This document shows positions 42,373-50,502 of a DNA stretch of 64,000 nt, in pieces (the stretch's first letter is position 1; the number at the start of each line of letters is the position of its first letter). Made by a program: the position numbers and the translations under genes. The notes under the pieces are model-generated. The model was not told the origin of the DNA and ran no database searches. It saw only the letters and a list, made by a program, of their open reading frames with translations. The stretch covers positions 1,612,001 through 1,676,000 of the forward strand of contig CAWUFC020000001.1 of the NCBI GenBank assembly GCA_963921335.3, given 5' to 3'. Source of the stretch: CAWUFC02 sp963921335. Its GTDB lineage: Bacteria; Pseudomonadota; Gammaproteobacteria; Pseudomonadales; Halieaceae.

Positions 42373-43104
42373 ATGAGTGATAAAAAGATTAGTGAATTTG
42401 CCCAGCGTTTATCCGCCGAGGGTGAAAAGCAAACCCAGACCTTCTATGCAGCCACGGTGATTTTATTGCGTGACAGCGATGACGGTATCGAAACCCTGAT
42501 GCTGAAGAAGAACAGCAAGATTGCCTTTGGGGGTATGTGGGTATTTCCGGGAGGCCGCATCGACGATGAGGATGGCCAGTCGGATGATCCCATCGAAACC
42601 AAGGCGCGCCATGCAGCGGTCCGCGAGGCGGAAGAAGAGGTCAACCTGAAAGTGTCGCTGAACGATATGCACTGGTTTTCACACTGGACACCGCCGGAGC
42701 TGGGAAACAGGCGTTTTATCACCTGGTTTTATGTGGCGCCCGCGCCTGAAGGCGAGGTCACCATTGACGACGGTGAGATCAAGGAAAGCGAGTGGTTGTC
42801 ACCCGCTGCAGCGCTGGCCAAGCAGGCAGCAGGCGATATTGAACTGGCGCCGCCCACTCATGTCACCCTGCATTATCTCGCCGAGTATCAGTCGGTGGCG
42901 GCCGCGCTGGCCGCAGTCGAGGGCCGTGATCCGCCTCATTACGCCACTCACATCAGCGCTTTGGATGATGACCTGGTGGCGCTGTGGGAGGGTGACGCCG
43001 GCTATGAGGCCGGTGATGCGACGATTGAGGGTGCTCGCCATCGTCTTCAAATGAAGAAGGGCGGTTGGATCTTCGAGGACAGCGGCTCCCCCTTCAAGGC
43101 ATAG
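42373..43104 (+). CDS. Nudix hydrolase (NUDT19-like)
   Basis: 243 residues from ATG 42373 (MSDKKISEFAQ); the upstream in-frame ATG at 42289 lies in the divergent promoter. The Nudix box is spread by an insert: PGGRIDDED, then after about 15 residues REAEEEV. NUDT7/NUDT19-type enzymes, which cut CoA and acyl-CoA to phosphopantetheine products, share such an insert. That assignment is a suggestion. It is convergent with the DUF3667 gene (7 bp). Confidence 0.85.
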   Translation: MSDKKISEFAQRLSAEGEKQTQTFYAATVILLRDSDDGIETLMLKKNSKIAFGGMWVFPGGRIDDEDGQSDDPIETKARHAAVREAEEEVNLKVSLNDMHWFSHWTPPELGNRRFITWFYVAPAPEGEVTIDDGEIKESEWLSPAAALAKQAAGDIELAPPTHVTLHYLAEYQSVAAALAAVEGRDPPHYATHISALDDDLVALWEGDAGYEAGDATIEGARHRLQMKKGGWIFEDSGSPFKA

Positions 43105-43111
43105 ACCTTCC

Positions 43112-43960
43112 TCAAAGCATCGCCAGCGTAAACAGTGCCAGGCCGGCCAGCCCCATGATCACAATCAGCGCATTGCTCAGTGAGATAAATAGGCTCTTTA
43201 AGATCGCGCCACTCCAACTGCTGCCGTAGGCGCGTCGTAAGGCAAGTGGCAAGTAGATGGTGTTGAGGGGAATGATGATACCCTCGACATCCCACTCGAA
43301 TGTCGCATCCAGAATCAGGCCGATGCTGGCCACGGTAAAAATGAAGCAGTTACAGTGAATGGCGAACACCAGATGCTGCAGGTAGTGGAAGGGCTGCCTG
43401 GCGTAAGCCAGATAGACCAGCAGGGCCAGCAAAGGTACCAGTACGAACACCAACTGGGGCAGGAACTGGAACAGCTTGTCTTCGAAGTCACTGGAATCGC
43501 TCTCAGCTTTGCGCAGGTTCTCCTGCAGCCGTTGTTCCAGATCTTTTAGCCATCCCGGGCTGTTCTCATCAGCCAGGCCGATCTCGCGATCACTCTCCAC
43601 ACTGCTCACCGAAGATGGCTCGATACGCGCGCCGGTATCGATGCTGACATCCAGATTGGCGGTGAGGGACAGCAGCATAAACATGACAAAACTGACAATC
43701 AGATACAGTCGAAACGGCGGAATGTAGGAGGCCTTGCGTCCGGCGAAGTGCTCCGCGCTAAGAAAGCCTGGTTTGAACAGCAGGGCCAACAGGGTGCGCC
43801 ACATGCGCGAATCCAGGCTGCGTATATCTTCCACAACGTCCCCAGCGACATCGCTGAGGGTCACATTGGGTCGTCCCTCCCGCTGCCCGCATTGACTGCA
43901 GTATTCGCCGGTTAGTTTGCTGCCACAGTTGCGGCAGTTGCCACTCAGGGGGTCGGACAC
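43112..43960 (-). CDS. DUF3667 membrane protein with zinc ribbon
   Basis: 282 residues. A zinc ribbon at the N-terminus (CRNCGS about residue 9, CSQCGQ about 21) is followed by SLDSRMWRTLLALLFKPGFLS, the family's conserved stretch, and several membrane helices (LIVSFVMFMLL, LVFVLVPLLALLVYL, LIVIMGLAGLALFTL). A soluble loop of about 50 acidic residues separates the first and second helix groups. The function of DUF3667 is unknown. It precedes nothing in its own operon; the SDR stops 8 bp upstream of it on the same strand. Confidence 0.85.
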   Translation of the reverse strand: MSDPLSGNCRNCGSKLTGEYCSQCGQREGRPNVTLSDVAGDVVEDIRSLDSRMWRTLLALLFKPGFLSAEHFAGRKASYIPPFRLYLIVSFVMFMLLSLTANLDVSIDTGARIEPSSVSSVESDREIGLADENSPGWLKDLEQRLQENLRKAESDSSDFEDKLFQFLPQLVFVLVPLLALLVYLAYARQPFHYLQHLVFAIHCNCFIFTVASIGLILDATFEWDVEGIIIPLNTIYLPLALRRAYGSSWSGAILKSLFISLSNALIVIMGLAGLALFTLAML

Positions 43961-43968
43961 CTCGATCG

Positions 43969-44727
43969 CTACATCATGCGTGGATGTTCACTGACGGTGC
44001 CGCCCTCTACCGGGAACTGGCCGCCGGTGCAGTAGCTGGCATCATCCGAGGCGAGGAACAGGGCCATGGCCGCGACCTCTTCCGGTTTGCCCATACGGTT
44101 CATGGGCGACATGCGATCAAGATTGGGTTTGATTTCTGGCGCTGCCTCAAGGGCTGGATTGAGGATGGCGGTTGGTGTTGCGCCCGGGTGAATGGAATTG
44201 CAGCGAATGTTCAGTCCTTCATTGGCGCAGTAAACGGCAACCGATTTGGTCAGACCGACCACACCGGTTTTCGAGGTCACATAGGCACAGTCGCCGGGTA
44301 TGGCAGAGTAAGAGGTCGACGAGGCAGTATTGATGATTGAGCCGCCAGCACGCATCAGCCGCAAGGCCATCTGGCATCCCAGCATCACACCGGTAAGATT
44401 CACGGCCATCAGTTGGTTCCAGGTCGCGACGTCGGCATCTGCAATGCTCTGGTTACAGACAATGCCGGCATTGTTGCAGAGTATGTCGAGCTGGCCCTGT
44501 TCGGCTTTGATGCGTGATTCCAAAGCCTGCCAGTCTGATTCGCTGGTGACATCCAGGGGCACGAACAATGCCCCGGAATCTGCGGCGACCTGCTCGCCCA
44601 GCTCGGCCTGCCGGTCGCAGAGGTAGACAGTGGCGCCCTCGCTGCAAAAGCGATGGACCATAGCGGCGCCAATGCCAGAGGCTCCCCCGGTGATCACCGC
44701 AACTTTGTCCTGAATCCTTCCAGACAT
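43969..44727 (-). CDS. short-chain dehydrogenase/reductase
   Basis: 252-residue classical SDR. NAD(P) motif TGGASGIGAA, NNAG motif CNNAGI, catalytic Ser in NTASSTS and YxxxK in AYVTSK; the C-terminus CTGGQFPVEGG is typical. It resembles glucose dehydrogenase or hydroxysteroid dehydrogenase SDRs. GGGAG precedes its ATG. It is divergent from the CYP153-like P450 across 82 bp, so the two may act together as hydroxylase and alcohol dehydrogenase. Confidence 0.92.
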   Translation of the reverse strand: MSGRIQDKVAVITGGASGIGAAMVHRFCSEGATVYLCDRQAELGEQVAADSGALFVPLDVTSESDWQALESRIKAEQGQLDILCNNAGIVCNQSIADADVATWNQLMAVNLTGVMLGCQMALRLMRAGGSIINTASSTSYSAIPGDCAYVTSKTGVVGLTKSVAVYCANEGLNIRCNSIHPGATPTAILNPALEAAPEIKPNLDRMSPMNRMGKPEEVAAMALFLASDDASYCTGGQFPVEGGTVSEHPRMM

Positions 44728-44809
44728 GCTAGTTCTCCCTCATTCTTATAGTCTTGAATCATGCTAGCACAGCGCTATAGTGTGCACTGCATACATAAAG
44801 AGAACAGCC

Positions 44810-46045
44810 ATGATTGAAGACATGCTGGCCGCCGATCCGGCCACTACACCCCTCGACGAAATACAGTTGATCAATGCCAAGCTGTGGATGGAAGACGGGC
44901 AGTGGCCCTGGTTTGAGCGCATTCGTCGTGAGGACCCGGTGCACTACACGCCCGAGAGTGAGTTTGGCCCATATTGGTCGGTGACCCGTTATGACGACAT
45001 CATGCATGTGGATACCAATCACGACGTCTTCTCTTCGGAGCCCTCGATCGTGCTGCGTGATCCTGATGAGGACTTCCCGCTGCCGATGTTTATCGCCATG
45101 GATGAGCCCAATCACTCTGAGCACCGTGGCGCCGTTAACCCTGCAGTCGGCTCCCGCAACCTGCCCAATTTTGCTGAGCTGATTCGCGAGCGTACTCAGA
45201 ATGTGCTGGATTCGCTTCCTGTCGGTGAATCATTCAATTGGGTCGACAAGGTGTCGATAGAGCTGACCACCATGATGTTGGCGACGCTGTTTGATTTTCC
45301 TTTCGAGGACCGTCGCAAGCTGACCCGCTGGTCGGATATCTCCACCTCTGCGCCGGGCATGGGTGTGGTAGAGACCGTGGAACAGCGCCGTGCTGAAATG
45401 CTGGAATGCCTGGAGTATTTTCAGGGCTTGTGGCAGAAGCGCAAGGAGGCAGGTGAGCCCGCCAATGACCTGATTTCCATGCTGGTGCGCGGCGAAGCCA
45501 CCCGCGACATGGATCCCTTCACCTACCTCGGTAACCTGATTTTGTTGATCGTAGGTGGTAACGACACAACCCGTAATTCCATGACCGGCGGCGTGCTGGC
45601 GCTGAATCAGTTCCCTGCGGAATACGACAAACTGCGGGCCAACCCTAAGCTGATTCCTTCCATGGTTAGTGAAATCATCCGCTGGCAAACACCGCTGGCT
45701 TACATGCGTCGCACGGCCCTGAAAGACACCGAGCTGGGCGGCAAGCAGATCAAACAAGGTGACAAGGTGGTGATGTGGTATTTGTCAGGTAACCGCGACG
45801 ACAGCGCCTTCGATAACCCCAATGACTTCGTCATTGATCGCCCGGGGGTGCGTAAGCACCTGAGCTTTGGCTACGGCATTCACCGCTGCATGGGCAGTCA
45901 CCTGGCAGAGTTGCAGCTGCGCATCCTGTGGGAAGAAATCCTCGAACGCTTCCACTTCGTGGAAGTAGTGGCAGACCCCGTACGTGTGCCCTCTGCTTTT
46001 GTACACGGTTACCAGGAACTACCAGTTATCCTTCACGCGAAATAG
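44810..46045 (+). CDS. CYP153-like cytochrome P450 (terminal alkane hydroxylase type)
   Basis: 411 residues from ATG 44810. Segments such as PVHYTPESEFGPYWSVTRYD, LPVGESFNWVDKVSIELTT, FPFEDRRKLTRWSDIST and VGGNDTTRNSMTGGV match CYP153A proteins as I remember them, and the heme loop is FGYGIHRCMG. CYP153 enzymes put a terminal hydroxyl on medium-chain alkanes or fatty compounds. Normally a ferredoxin and reductase lie next door; they are absent here. A -10 TATAGT lies at 44776-44781. Confidence 0.88.
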   Translation: MIEDMLAADPATTPLDEIQLINAKLWMEDGQWPWFERIRREDPVHYTPESEFGPYWSVTRYDDIMHVDTNHDVFSSEPSIVLRDPDEDFPLPMFIAMDEPNHSEHRGAVNPAVGSRNLPNFAELIRERTQNVLDSLPVGESFNWVDKVSIELTTMMLATLFDFPFEDRRKLTRWSDISTSAPGMGVVETVEQRRAEMLECLEYFQGLWQKRKEAGEPANDLISMLVRGEATRDMDPFTYLGNLILLIVGGNDTTRNSMTGGVLALNQFPAEYDKLRANPKLIPSMVSEIIRWQTPLAYMRRTALKDTELGGKQIKQGDKVVMWYLSGNRDDSAFDNPNDFVIDRPGVRKHLSFGYGIHRCMGSHLAELQLRILWEEILERFHFVEVVADPVRVPSAFVHGYQELPVILHAK

Positions 46046-46056
46046 TTGCTCGCAAC

Positions 46057-46082
46057 AGCGCCTGACTAAAACGTCAGGCGCT
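46057..46082. terminator. bidirectional hairpin between CYP153-like gene and 2OG oxygenase
   Basis: AGCGCCTGAC (46057-46066) and GTCAGGCGCT (46073-46082) form a perfect 10-bp stem with a 6-nt loop, followed by CTTTCTCG. It overlaps the last codons of the oxygenase on the minus strand. It fits a shared terminator for convergent genes. Confidence 0.75.
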
Positions 46083-46827
46083 CTTTCTCGTCGATCCAGG
46101 GCTTGCCGGTCAGCAGGCGCGCCAGCTTTTTGAAGAACACCTTGACCGGTTTGTACTCTTCGAACACCACAATAAGGACCTTGCGGTGCCTGCCTTCTGG
46201 ACACTGGATCTTCTTAACACCGTGCCAGGAATTGCCTCGACGGCCGAAGATAATGCAGCGGTTGTCCATGGTTTGTGCAGGCCATTCCTGGTCAAACTCT
46301 TCGAACTGGGGCGCGCTGTAAGTTTCAAAGCGGCCGTTGTCATCCAGTATGACTGTTTCGCCGCCGTAGGCAGGGTCCCAGTCATCCCAGGTGTTCAGGT
46401 AAAATATCTGCGAGCCAATTTTGCCCTTTGAATCACAGTGTGGCCCCACTTCGGCACCGGCAGGGGTGTAGTGAAAATGAAAGCGAAAGCGCACCCGCTT
46501 GACGCCCAGCAGGCGGCACACAAACTTGCGATACCTGTCACTCAAAAGCTCCTCCATCACCTGCGCCCAGGGCGCTGGCAGTTCAACGCCATCCTCGTAG
46601 TCGAGAATATAGCGATCGTGGGGTGATTGACCGCTTTTGCGCTGTTTGCCAAAGGAGGGCCGGAAGCTTTCCAGGGGGGGCATATTGTCCAGTAGCTCCT
46701 GGTAGTGCTCTGGATTGAAAAAACCCTGGGGATTGCACCAGGGAAAGGGCTGTTTCCCCTGAAAGTCCTGGTCGTCGAAGTTGTCCATCATTTCGGTATT
46801 CAAATACCGGATTGCAGTCGCTGTCAT
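46066..46827 (-). CDS. 2OG-Fe(II) oxygenase-like protein
   Basis: 253 residues with the iron motif HxD in VGPHCDSKGKIG (about residues 128-139) and the distal His in SWHGVKKI (about 202-209), with an Arg close behind (RHRKVL) for 2-oxoglutarate. This is a prolyl-4-hydroxylase-like double-stranded beta helix. Related proteins hydroxylate peptides or small molecules. It is divergent from the TonB receptor over a palindrome-rich 175 bp. AGGAAG precedes the ATG at 46827. Confidence 0.85.
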   Translation of the reverse strand: MTATAIRYLNTEMMDNFDDQDFQGKQPFPWCNPQGFFNPEHYQELLDNMPPLESFRPSFGKQRKSGQSPHDRYILDYEDGVELPAPWAQVMEELLSDRYRKFVCRLLGVKRVRFRFHFHYTPAGAEVGPHCDSKGKIGSQIFYLNTWDDWDPAYGGETVILDDNGRFETYSAPQFEEFDQEWPAQTMDNRCIIFGRRGNSWHGVKKIQCPEGRHRKVLIVVFEEYKPVKVFFKKLARLLTGKPWIDEKERLTF

Positions 46828-46852
46828 GAGTGCTTCCTGGTTAATACAACCT

Positions 46853-46896
46853 GGTTTTAGGTAATTTTACCGATAAAACCAAATAACGGTTTTATC
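46853..46896. promoter_or_regulatory. palindromic operator in the 2OG oxygenase / TonB receptor promoter
   Basis: GGTTTTA (46853-46859), GGTAATTTTACC (46860-46871) and GATAAAACC (46872-46880) form an imperfect palindrome, and GATAAAACC also pairs with GGTTTTATC (46888-46896) across 7 bp. So three half-sites stand in tandem in a divergent promoter. A dimeric repressor or activator is likely; the regulator is not known. Confidence 0.6.
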
Positions 46897-46968
46897 AATG
46901 AAACCAATGCCCGTCTCTTTCTGAGACATAATAGGCTGGCAATCTTACACAGGCACGCAAGACCTGAT

Positions 46969-46982
46969 TTGATGCACATCAA
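46969..46982. promoter_or_regulatory. FNR/Anr box in the TonB receptor leader
   Basis: TTGAT-GCAC-ATCAA is an exact match to the FNR/Anr consensus TTGAT-N4-ATCAA. It ends 20 bp before ATG 47003. The nearest -10-like element (CATAAT, 46927-46932) lies upstream of it, so binding would block rather than help transcription. Oxygen-dependent repression is the inference. Confidence 0.6.
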
Positions 46983-47002
46983 ATGCACCTAGGAGAAAAA
47001 CA

Positions 47003-49240
47003 ATGGTAGGGAAAATTACCGCGAAGAAACTTCCGCTGGCGGCCGTAATCGCTGCAGCTATGGGCAGCACTGGCGCTTACAGCCAGGGGCTGGAAGAAGT
47101 GCTGGTTACAGCCACCAAACGTACCGAGTCGCTGCAAGATACACCGGTCGCCGTGACCGCCTACAACGCTGAGGCGCTGGAGAACCTGGGCGTGACTAAC
47201 CTGTCGGAACTGAGCGTACAGGCACCCAGCCTGCAGTCGTATGACTTTCCGACAACCACCACCAACATCGCACTGTTTATCCGCGGTTTTGGTAATACAG
47301 ATTCTCAAACCCTGACCATCGACAACCCAGTGGGCATTTACATTGATAATGTCTACGTGGCCCGAACTTCAGGTGCCACCCTGGATGTACTCGATCTGGA
47401 GCGTGTGGAAATTCTGCGCGGCCCGCAGGGTACACTGTTTGGCCGGAACTCATCTGCGGGCTCGGTGAACTTCATCACCAAAAAGCCCGGTGACGAACTG
47501 GCCGGCCGCGTGCTGCTGGGTGCCGGTAACTTCGGCCTGCAGAAAGCCACTGGTTTTATCGACGTGCCGATTGGCGACAAGTTCGCTGTGAAGCTGAGCG
47601 GTGTGCTGAAAAAGGAAGATGGCTGGGTAGAGAACAAAGGACCTAACCCGGTTCTGCTGGATGCGGAAGATTTTTACCAGAGTGAAAACGAAGGCTTCCG
47701 CATCGCAGCGCAGCTGCGTCCCAGCGACACTTTCACTGCAGACTATAGCTACGACTATTCCAAAGTCGAAGCCACGCCACCTTACTACCAGGCACAGTCT
47801 GATTCCCGTCAGGAAGAAACCACGCACCTGCTGCTGGGCAACACGCCCTATCAGTACGTGTTGCCTACCAGTGACAATGAGCACTACGGTCATAACCTGA
47901 CCTTGTCCTGGGATGTGAGTGACGCGATTACCCTGAAGTCGATCACCGGTTATCGCAAAATGGAAGAAACCAGCGTACAGAACTGGTCTGACACACTGTT
48001 CTTCGCCACCGACATCGATTGGGGCACCAAGGCCTTCAGCCAGGAATTCCAGCTGCTGGGTAACGCCTTTGAAGACCGCCTGCAGTACATTGCCGGCCTG
48101 TACTACTTCGAAGAAGAAGGTGACAAGGAAGAAACCCAGTACACCAACGGTGCTTTCCTGCCTGATATCGTGATCTTCGACGCGCTGGGCCTGCCCCAGA
48201 GTGAGATTGGTTTGTTCCTGGGCGGCACCAACATGGGCGGTACTGTTTTTGATACTGACCTGAAATCCCAGGCTATTTTTGCACAGGCGACCATTGCCGC
48301 CACTGAGCGCTTCGACCTGACACTGGGTCTGCGTTACACCGAAGATGAGCGTGATGCAGTGCGTACCCTGGTTCCCGGCAATCCGTCTATTAACTTCCTG
48401 CCCGGCGCAAACGACGATGAGTACGAGCACTGGGATTACAACGTAACCCTGGACTTCGCACTGGCGGAAACCGTGAACGCCTACTTCCGTGTAGCGACCG
48501 GTTACCGCGCTGGTGGCTCTGCAGAGCGCGCGCTGGATTTCTCCCAGACCTTCGATCAGGAAGAGAACACCACTTACGAGCTGGGTCTGAAGAGCGAGTG
48601 GGCCGACAGCCGCATACGTTTGAACGCAGCCTTGTTCCAGTCTGACTACGAAGACCTGTTGCTGACTATTACCGGTGAGCCGCCGCTGTATGCCTCCTTC
48701 GTTGAAGTATTCAACGCTGGTGAAGCTGAAGTACAGGGTTTTGAGCTGGATCTGACCGCCCTGGCGACAGAGAACACCCAGATCACCTTCAACTACGCCT
48801 ACATCGACACCAAGTTGAGCGGTGTGATCGTGCCGGACAACAGCTTCCTGCTGAGCGGACCGCCCGCCAGTGCGCTAGACCTGCGCGGGGTGGATATTTC
48901 AGATAGCACCTTCATTCCGTTCGCGCCCAAGCATGCGTTCAGCCTGGCGCTGGATCACAGCTGGGTAATGAACTGGGGTGCAATCGATTTCCACCTGAAC
49001 TATGTGTACCGCGACGAGTTGTTCTCACAGCCTGCGCGTGGGCTGCCCGTGCCTGAGCTGGGTCTGCTTAACGGCCGTATCGCCCTGTCGGGAATGCAGC
49101 TGGGTGCCACCGAGTGGAAAGTGGCCCTGTGGGGCAAGAACCTGACTGACGAAGCCGAAGAGATCTACAACCTCACGGACCTTGGTCATCAGTTCAACAA
49201 GCCGCGCAGCTACGGTGTAGAGCTCTCCATGGAGTTCTAA
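47003..49240 (+). CDS. TonB-dependent receptor
   Basis: 745-residue outer-membrane receptor. A signal peptide (ending AYSQ) leads to the TonB box region EEVLVTATKR, the plug domain (IRGFGNTDSQTL, LRGPQGTLFGRNSSAGSVNF), and a 22-strand barrel ending in SYGVELSMEF with terminal Phe. The plug motifs fit the large group of carbohydrate, lipid and unknown-ligand receptors abundant in Halieaceae-like bacteria; the ligand is not deducible. AGGAG at 46991 is 7 bp from the ATG. A strong terminator follows. Confidence 0.95.
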   Translation: MVGKITAKKLPLAAVIAAAMGSTGAYSQGLEEVLVTATKRTESLQDTPVAVTAYNAEALENLGVTNLSELSVQAPSLQSYDFPTTTTNIALFIRGFGNTDSQTLTIDNPVGIYIDNVYVARTSGATLDVLDLERVEILRGPQGTLFGRNSSAGSVNFITKKPGDELAGRVLLGAGNFGLQKATGFIDVPIGDKFAVKLSGVLKKEDGWVENKGPNPVLLDAEDFYQSENEGFRIAAQLRPSDTFTADYSYDYSKVEATPPYYQAQSDSRQEETTHLLLGNTPYQYVLPTSDNEHYGHNLTLSWDVSDAITLKSITGYRKMEETSVQNWSDTLFFATDIDWGTKAFSQEFQLLGNAFEDRLQYIAGLYYFEEEGDKEETQYTNGAFLPDIVIFDALGLPQSEIGLFLGGTNMGGTVFDTDLKSQAIFAQATIAATERFDLTLGLRYTEDERDAVRTLVPGNPSINFLPGANDDEYEHWDYNVTLDFALAETVNAYFRVATGYRAGGSAERALDFSQTFDQEENTTYELGLKSEWADSRIRLNAALFQSDYEDLLLTITGEPPLYASFVEVFNAGEAEVQGFELDLTALATENTQITFNYAYIDTKLSGVIVPDNSFLLSGPPASALDLRGVDISDSTFIPFAPKHAFSLALDHSWVMNWGAIDFHLNYVYRDELFSQPARGLPVPELGLLNGRIALSGMQLGATEWKVALWGKNLTDEAEEIYNLTDLGHQFNKPRSYGVELSMEF

Positions 49241-49260
49241 GCACTGCGATAGCGATTGCG

Positions 49261-49286
49261 AAGCCGGGCACCGCCCGGCTTTTTTT
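49261..49286 (+). terminator. Rho-independent terminator of the TonB receptor
   Basis: AAGCCGGGC (49261-49269), loop ACC, GCCCGGCTT (49273-49281), followed by a run of T to 49286. The stem is perfect and GC-rich, so this is a textbook intrinsic terminator. Confidence 0.95.
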
Positions 49287-49347
49287 GCCCTGAAAAATGT
49301 GGTGAACAGCTCTCTGGCGGATATCGATCAGATCACTGTTCCCAGTC

Positions 49348-50271
49348 TTAAAAGAGGGTTGAGAAGGTGATGCCAACAATGGGGGCGGGCTTGAAGGCGG
49401 AGCCACCGAGGGATTTACCAGACCCGTCTTCCAATTTGAGACGTCCCTCAGTTTCCACGCCGGCCATGAAACTGATGCTGGTCATGGGCCAGGGGCTGTA
49501 TTCTGCCGTGAATACGATGGGCAGGCTTTTGTCTTCGCCGATGCGGTCGGCGCCATTGTTGTCATTCAACGCGAAGCGGGTTTTTTCGTAACGTCCCGCC
49601 AGTCCCAGGCTCCATTTTTTGGTGGGTTTGTAGTAAAGGCCGAGGCCCGGGCCCTGGGAAGCAGCCATGCCCTGGCCAGTGCTGAGACTGAGAGTGTCAG
49701 TAATATTCCAGTCGATCACCAGGATTGGGAAAATGCTGCTACCGCCGCCCAGCTCGCTGAACCAGCCAATGCCGGGGCCAATGCTCAGGTCCTCAGACAG
49801 TGTCCAGCTGACGCCAGCCAATAAGCCCGTGCTGAGGCCGTCTTCAAGGTCGGCACCCGTTTCTGCATAGCTGCGCAGGCTGGGAATAATAATGGCGTTG
49901 GTATTCTCGGTAGGTGCGAATCGAATCGGCGTGGATATACGATAGTCGCGTATTTCCTCCCAGGGCGTCTCACCGCCGACGGTTACTTCGTCAGAAAAGT
50001 TGTACACCGAACTGCCTGCACCTAGAGATACCGATACACTGGTGTCCCGGTTCCATGCATAGCCCATGCTGCCCTGGAAAAAACCGCGATTGACGCTGAA
50101 ATCGCCGGGGCCATCGCTAAAGTCGGTTTTGCCCTGATGGGCCGCACCGCCCGCCAGACCGCGGACCCAGGGTCCAAATTGGGGGGGAGATTCTTCCGCA
50201 GAGGCAAATGCCGAATTCAGGACGAGCATTGCCGCTGCGGCGCCAAGAGCGCGTCGCAGATGTGTGTTCAT
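49348..50271 (-). CDS. outer-membrane beta-barrel protein (DUF6268-like)
   Basis: 307 residues from ATG 50271 (MNTHLRRALGAAAAMLVLN), preceded by AAAGG; the longer frame to 50331 lacks support. A signal peptide (to about residue 25, FASA) is followed by alternating amphipathic strands (FFQGSMGYAWNRDTSVSVSLG, WSLGLAGRYEKTRFAL) and a final GITFSTLF with terminal Phe, the assembly signal for BAM. Its role could be passive uptake or structure. It is convergent with the TonB receptor. Confidence 0.8.
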   Translation of the reverse strand: MNTHLRRALGAAAAMLVLNSAFASAEESPPQFGPWVRGLAGGAAHQGKTDFSDGPGDFSVNRGFFQGSMGYAWNRDTSVSVSLGAGSSVYNFSDEVTVGGETPWEEIRDYRISTPIRFAPTENTNAIIIPSLRSYAETGADLEDGLSTGLLAGVSWTLSEDLSIGPGIGWFSELGGGSSIFPILVIDWNITDTLSLSTGQGMAASQGPGLGLYYKPTKKWSLGLAGRYEKTRFALNDNNGADRIGEDKSLPIVFTAEYSPWPMTSISFMAGVETEGRLKLEDGSGKSLGGSAFKPAPIVGITFSTLF

Positions 50272-50474
50272 GCCTTTTAATACCTGTTGGAAAGGGGCTT
50301 GTACGCGGTGGGATTCAGGCTGGATCAACATGCAGAATACACCGCCAGGAGGCCTTTATGACCTCAAAATCGGGCGCGAATTCTACGGATCTTGTTACGG
50401 AAATAAAGGGTAATATTGGTGACAATCTGCGGAGTTGCAGATCAGGCAGATTGCCACTGCGAATCAAATGGGTC

Positions 50475-50497
50475 GAAAAAAGAGCGGGAAACGCTCT
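50475..50497 (-). terminator. Rho-independent terminator of the DUF1214 gene
   Basis: Read on the minus strand: AGAGCG (50497-50492), 5-nt loop, CGCTCT (50486-50481), then six T overlapping the stem end. It begins 6 bp past the DUF1214 stop codon. The stem is short but perfect and the T run is good. Confidence 0.85.
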
Positions 50498-50502
50498 CCG
50501 GT

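Noticed and set aside
47450..48430. 326-codon minus-strand frame inside the TonB receptor
   Set aside because: The receptor reading is certain from plug and barrel motifs; the antisense frame has no start signal or family.
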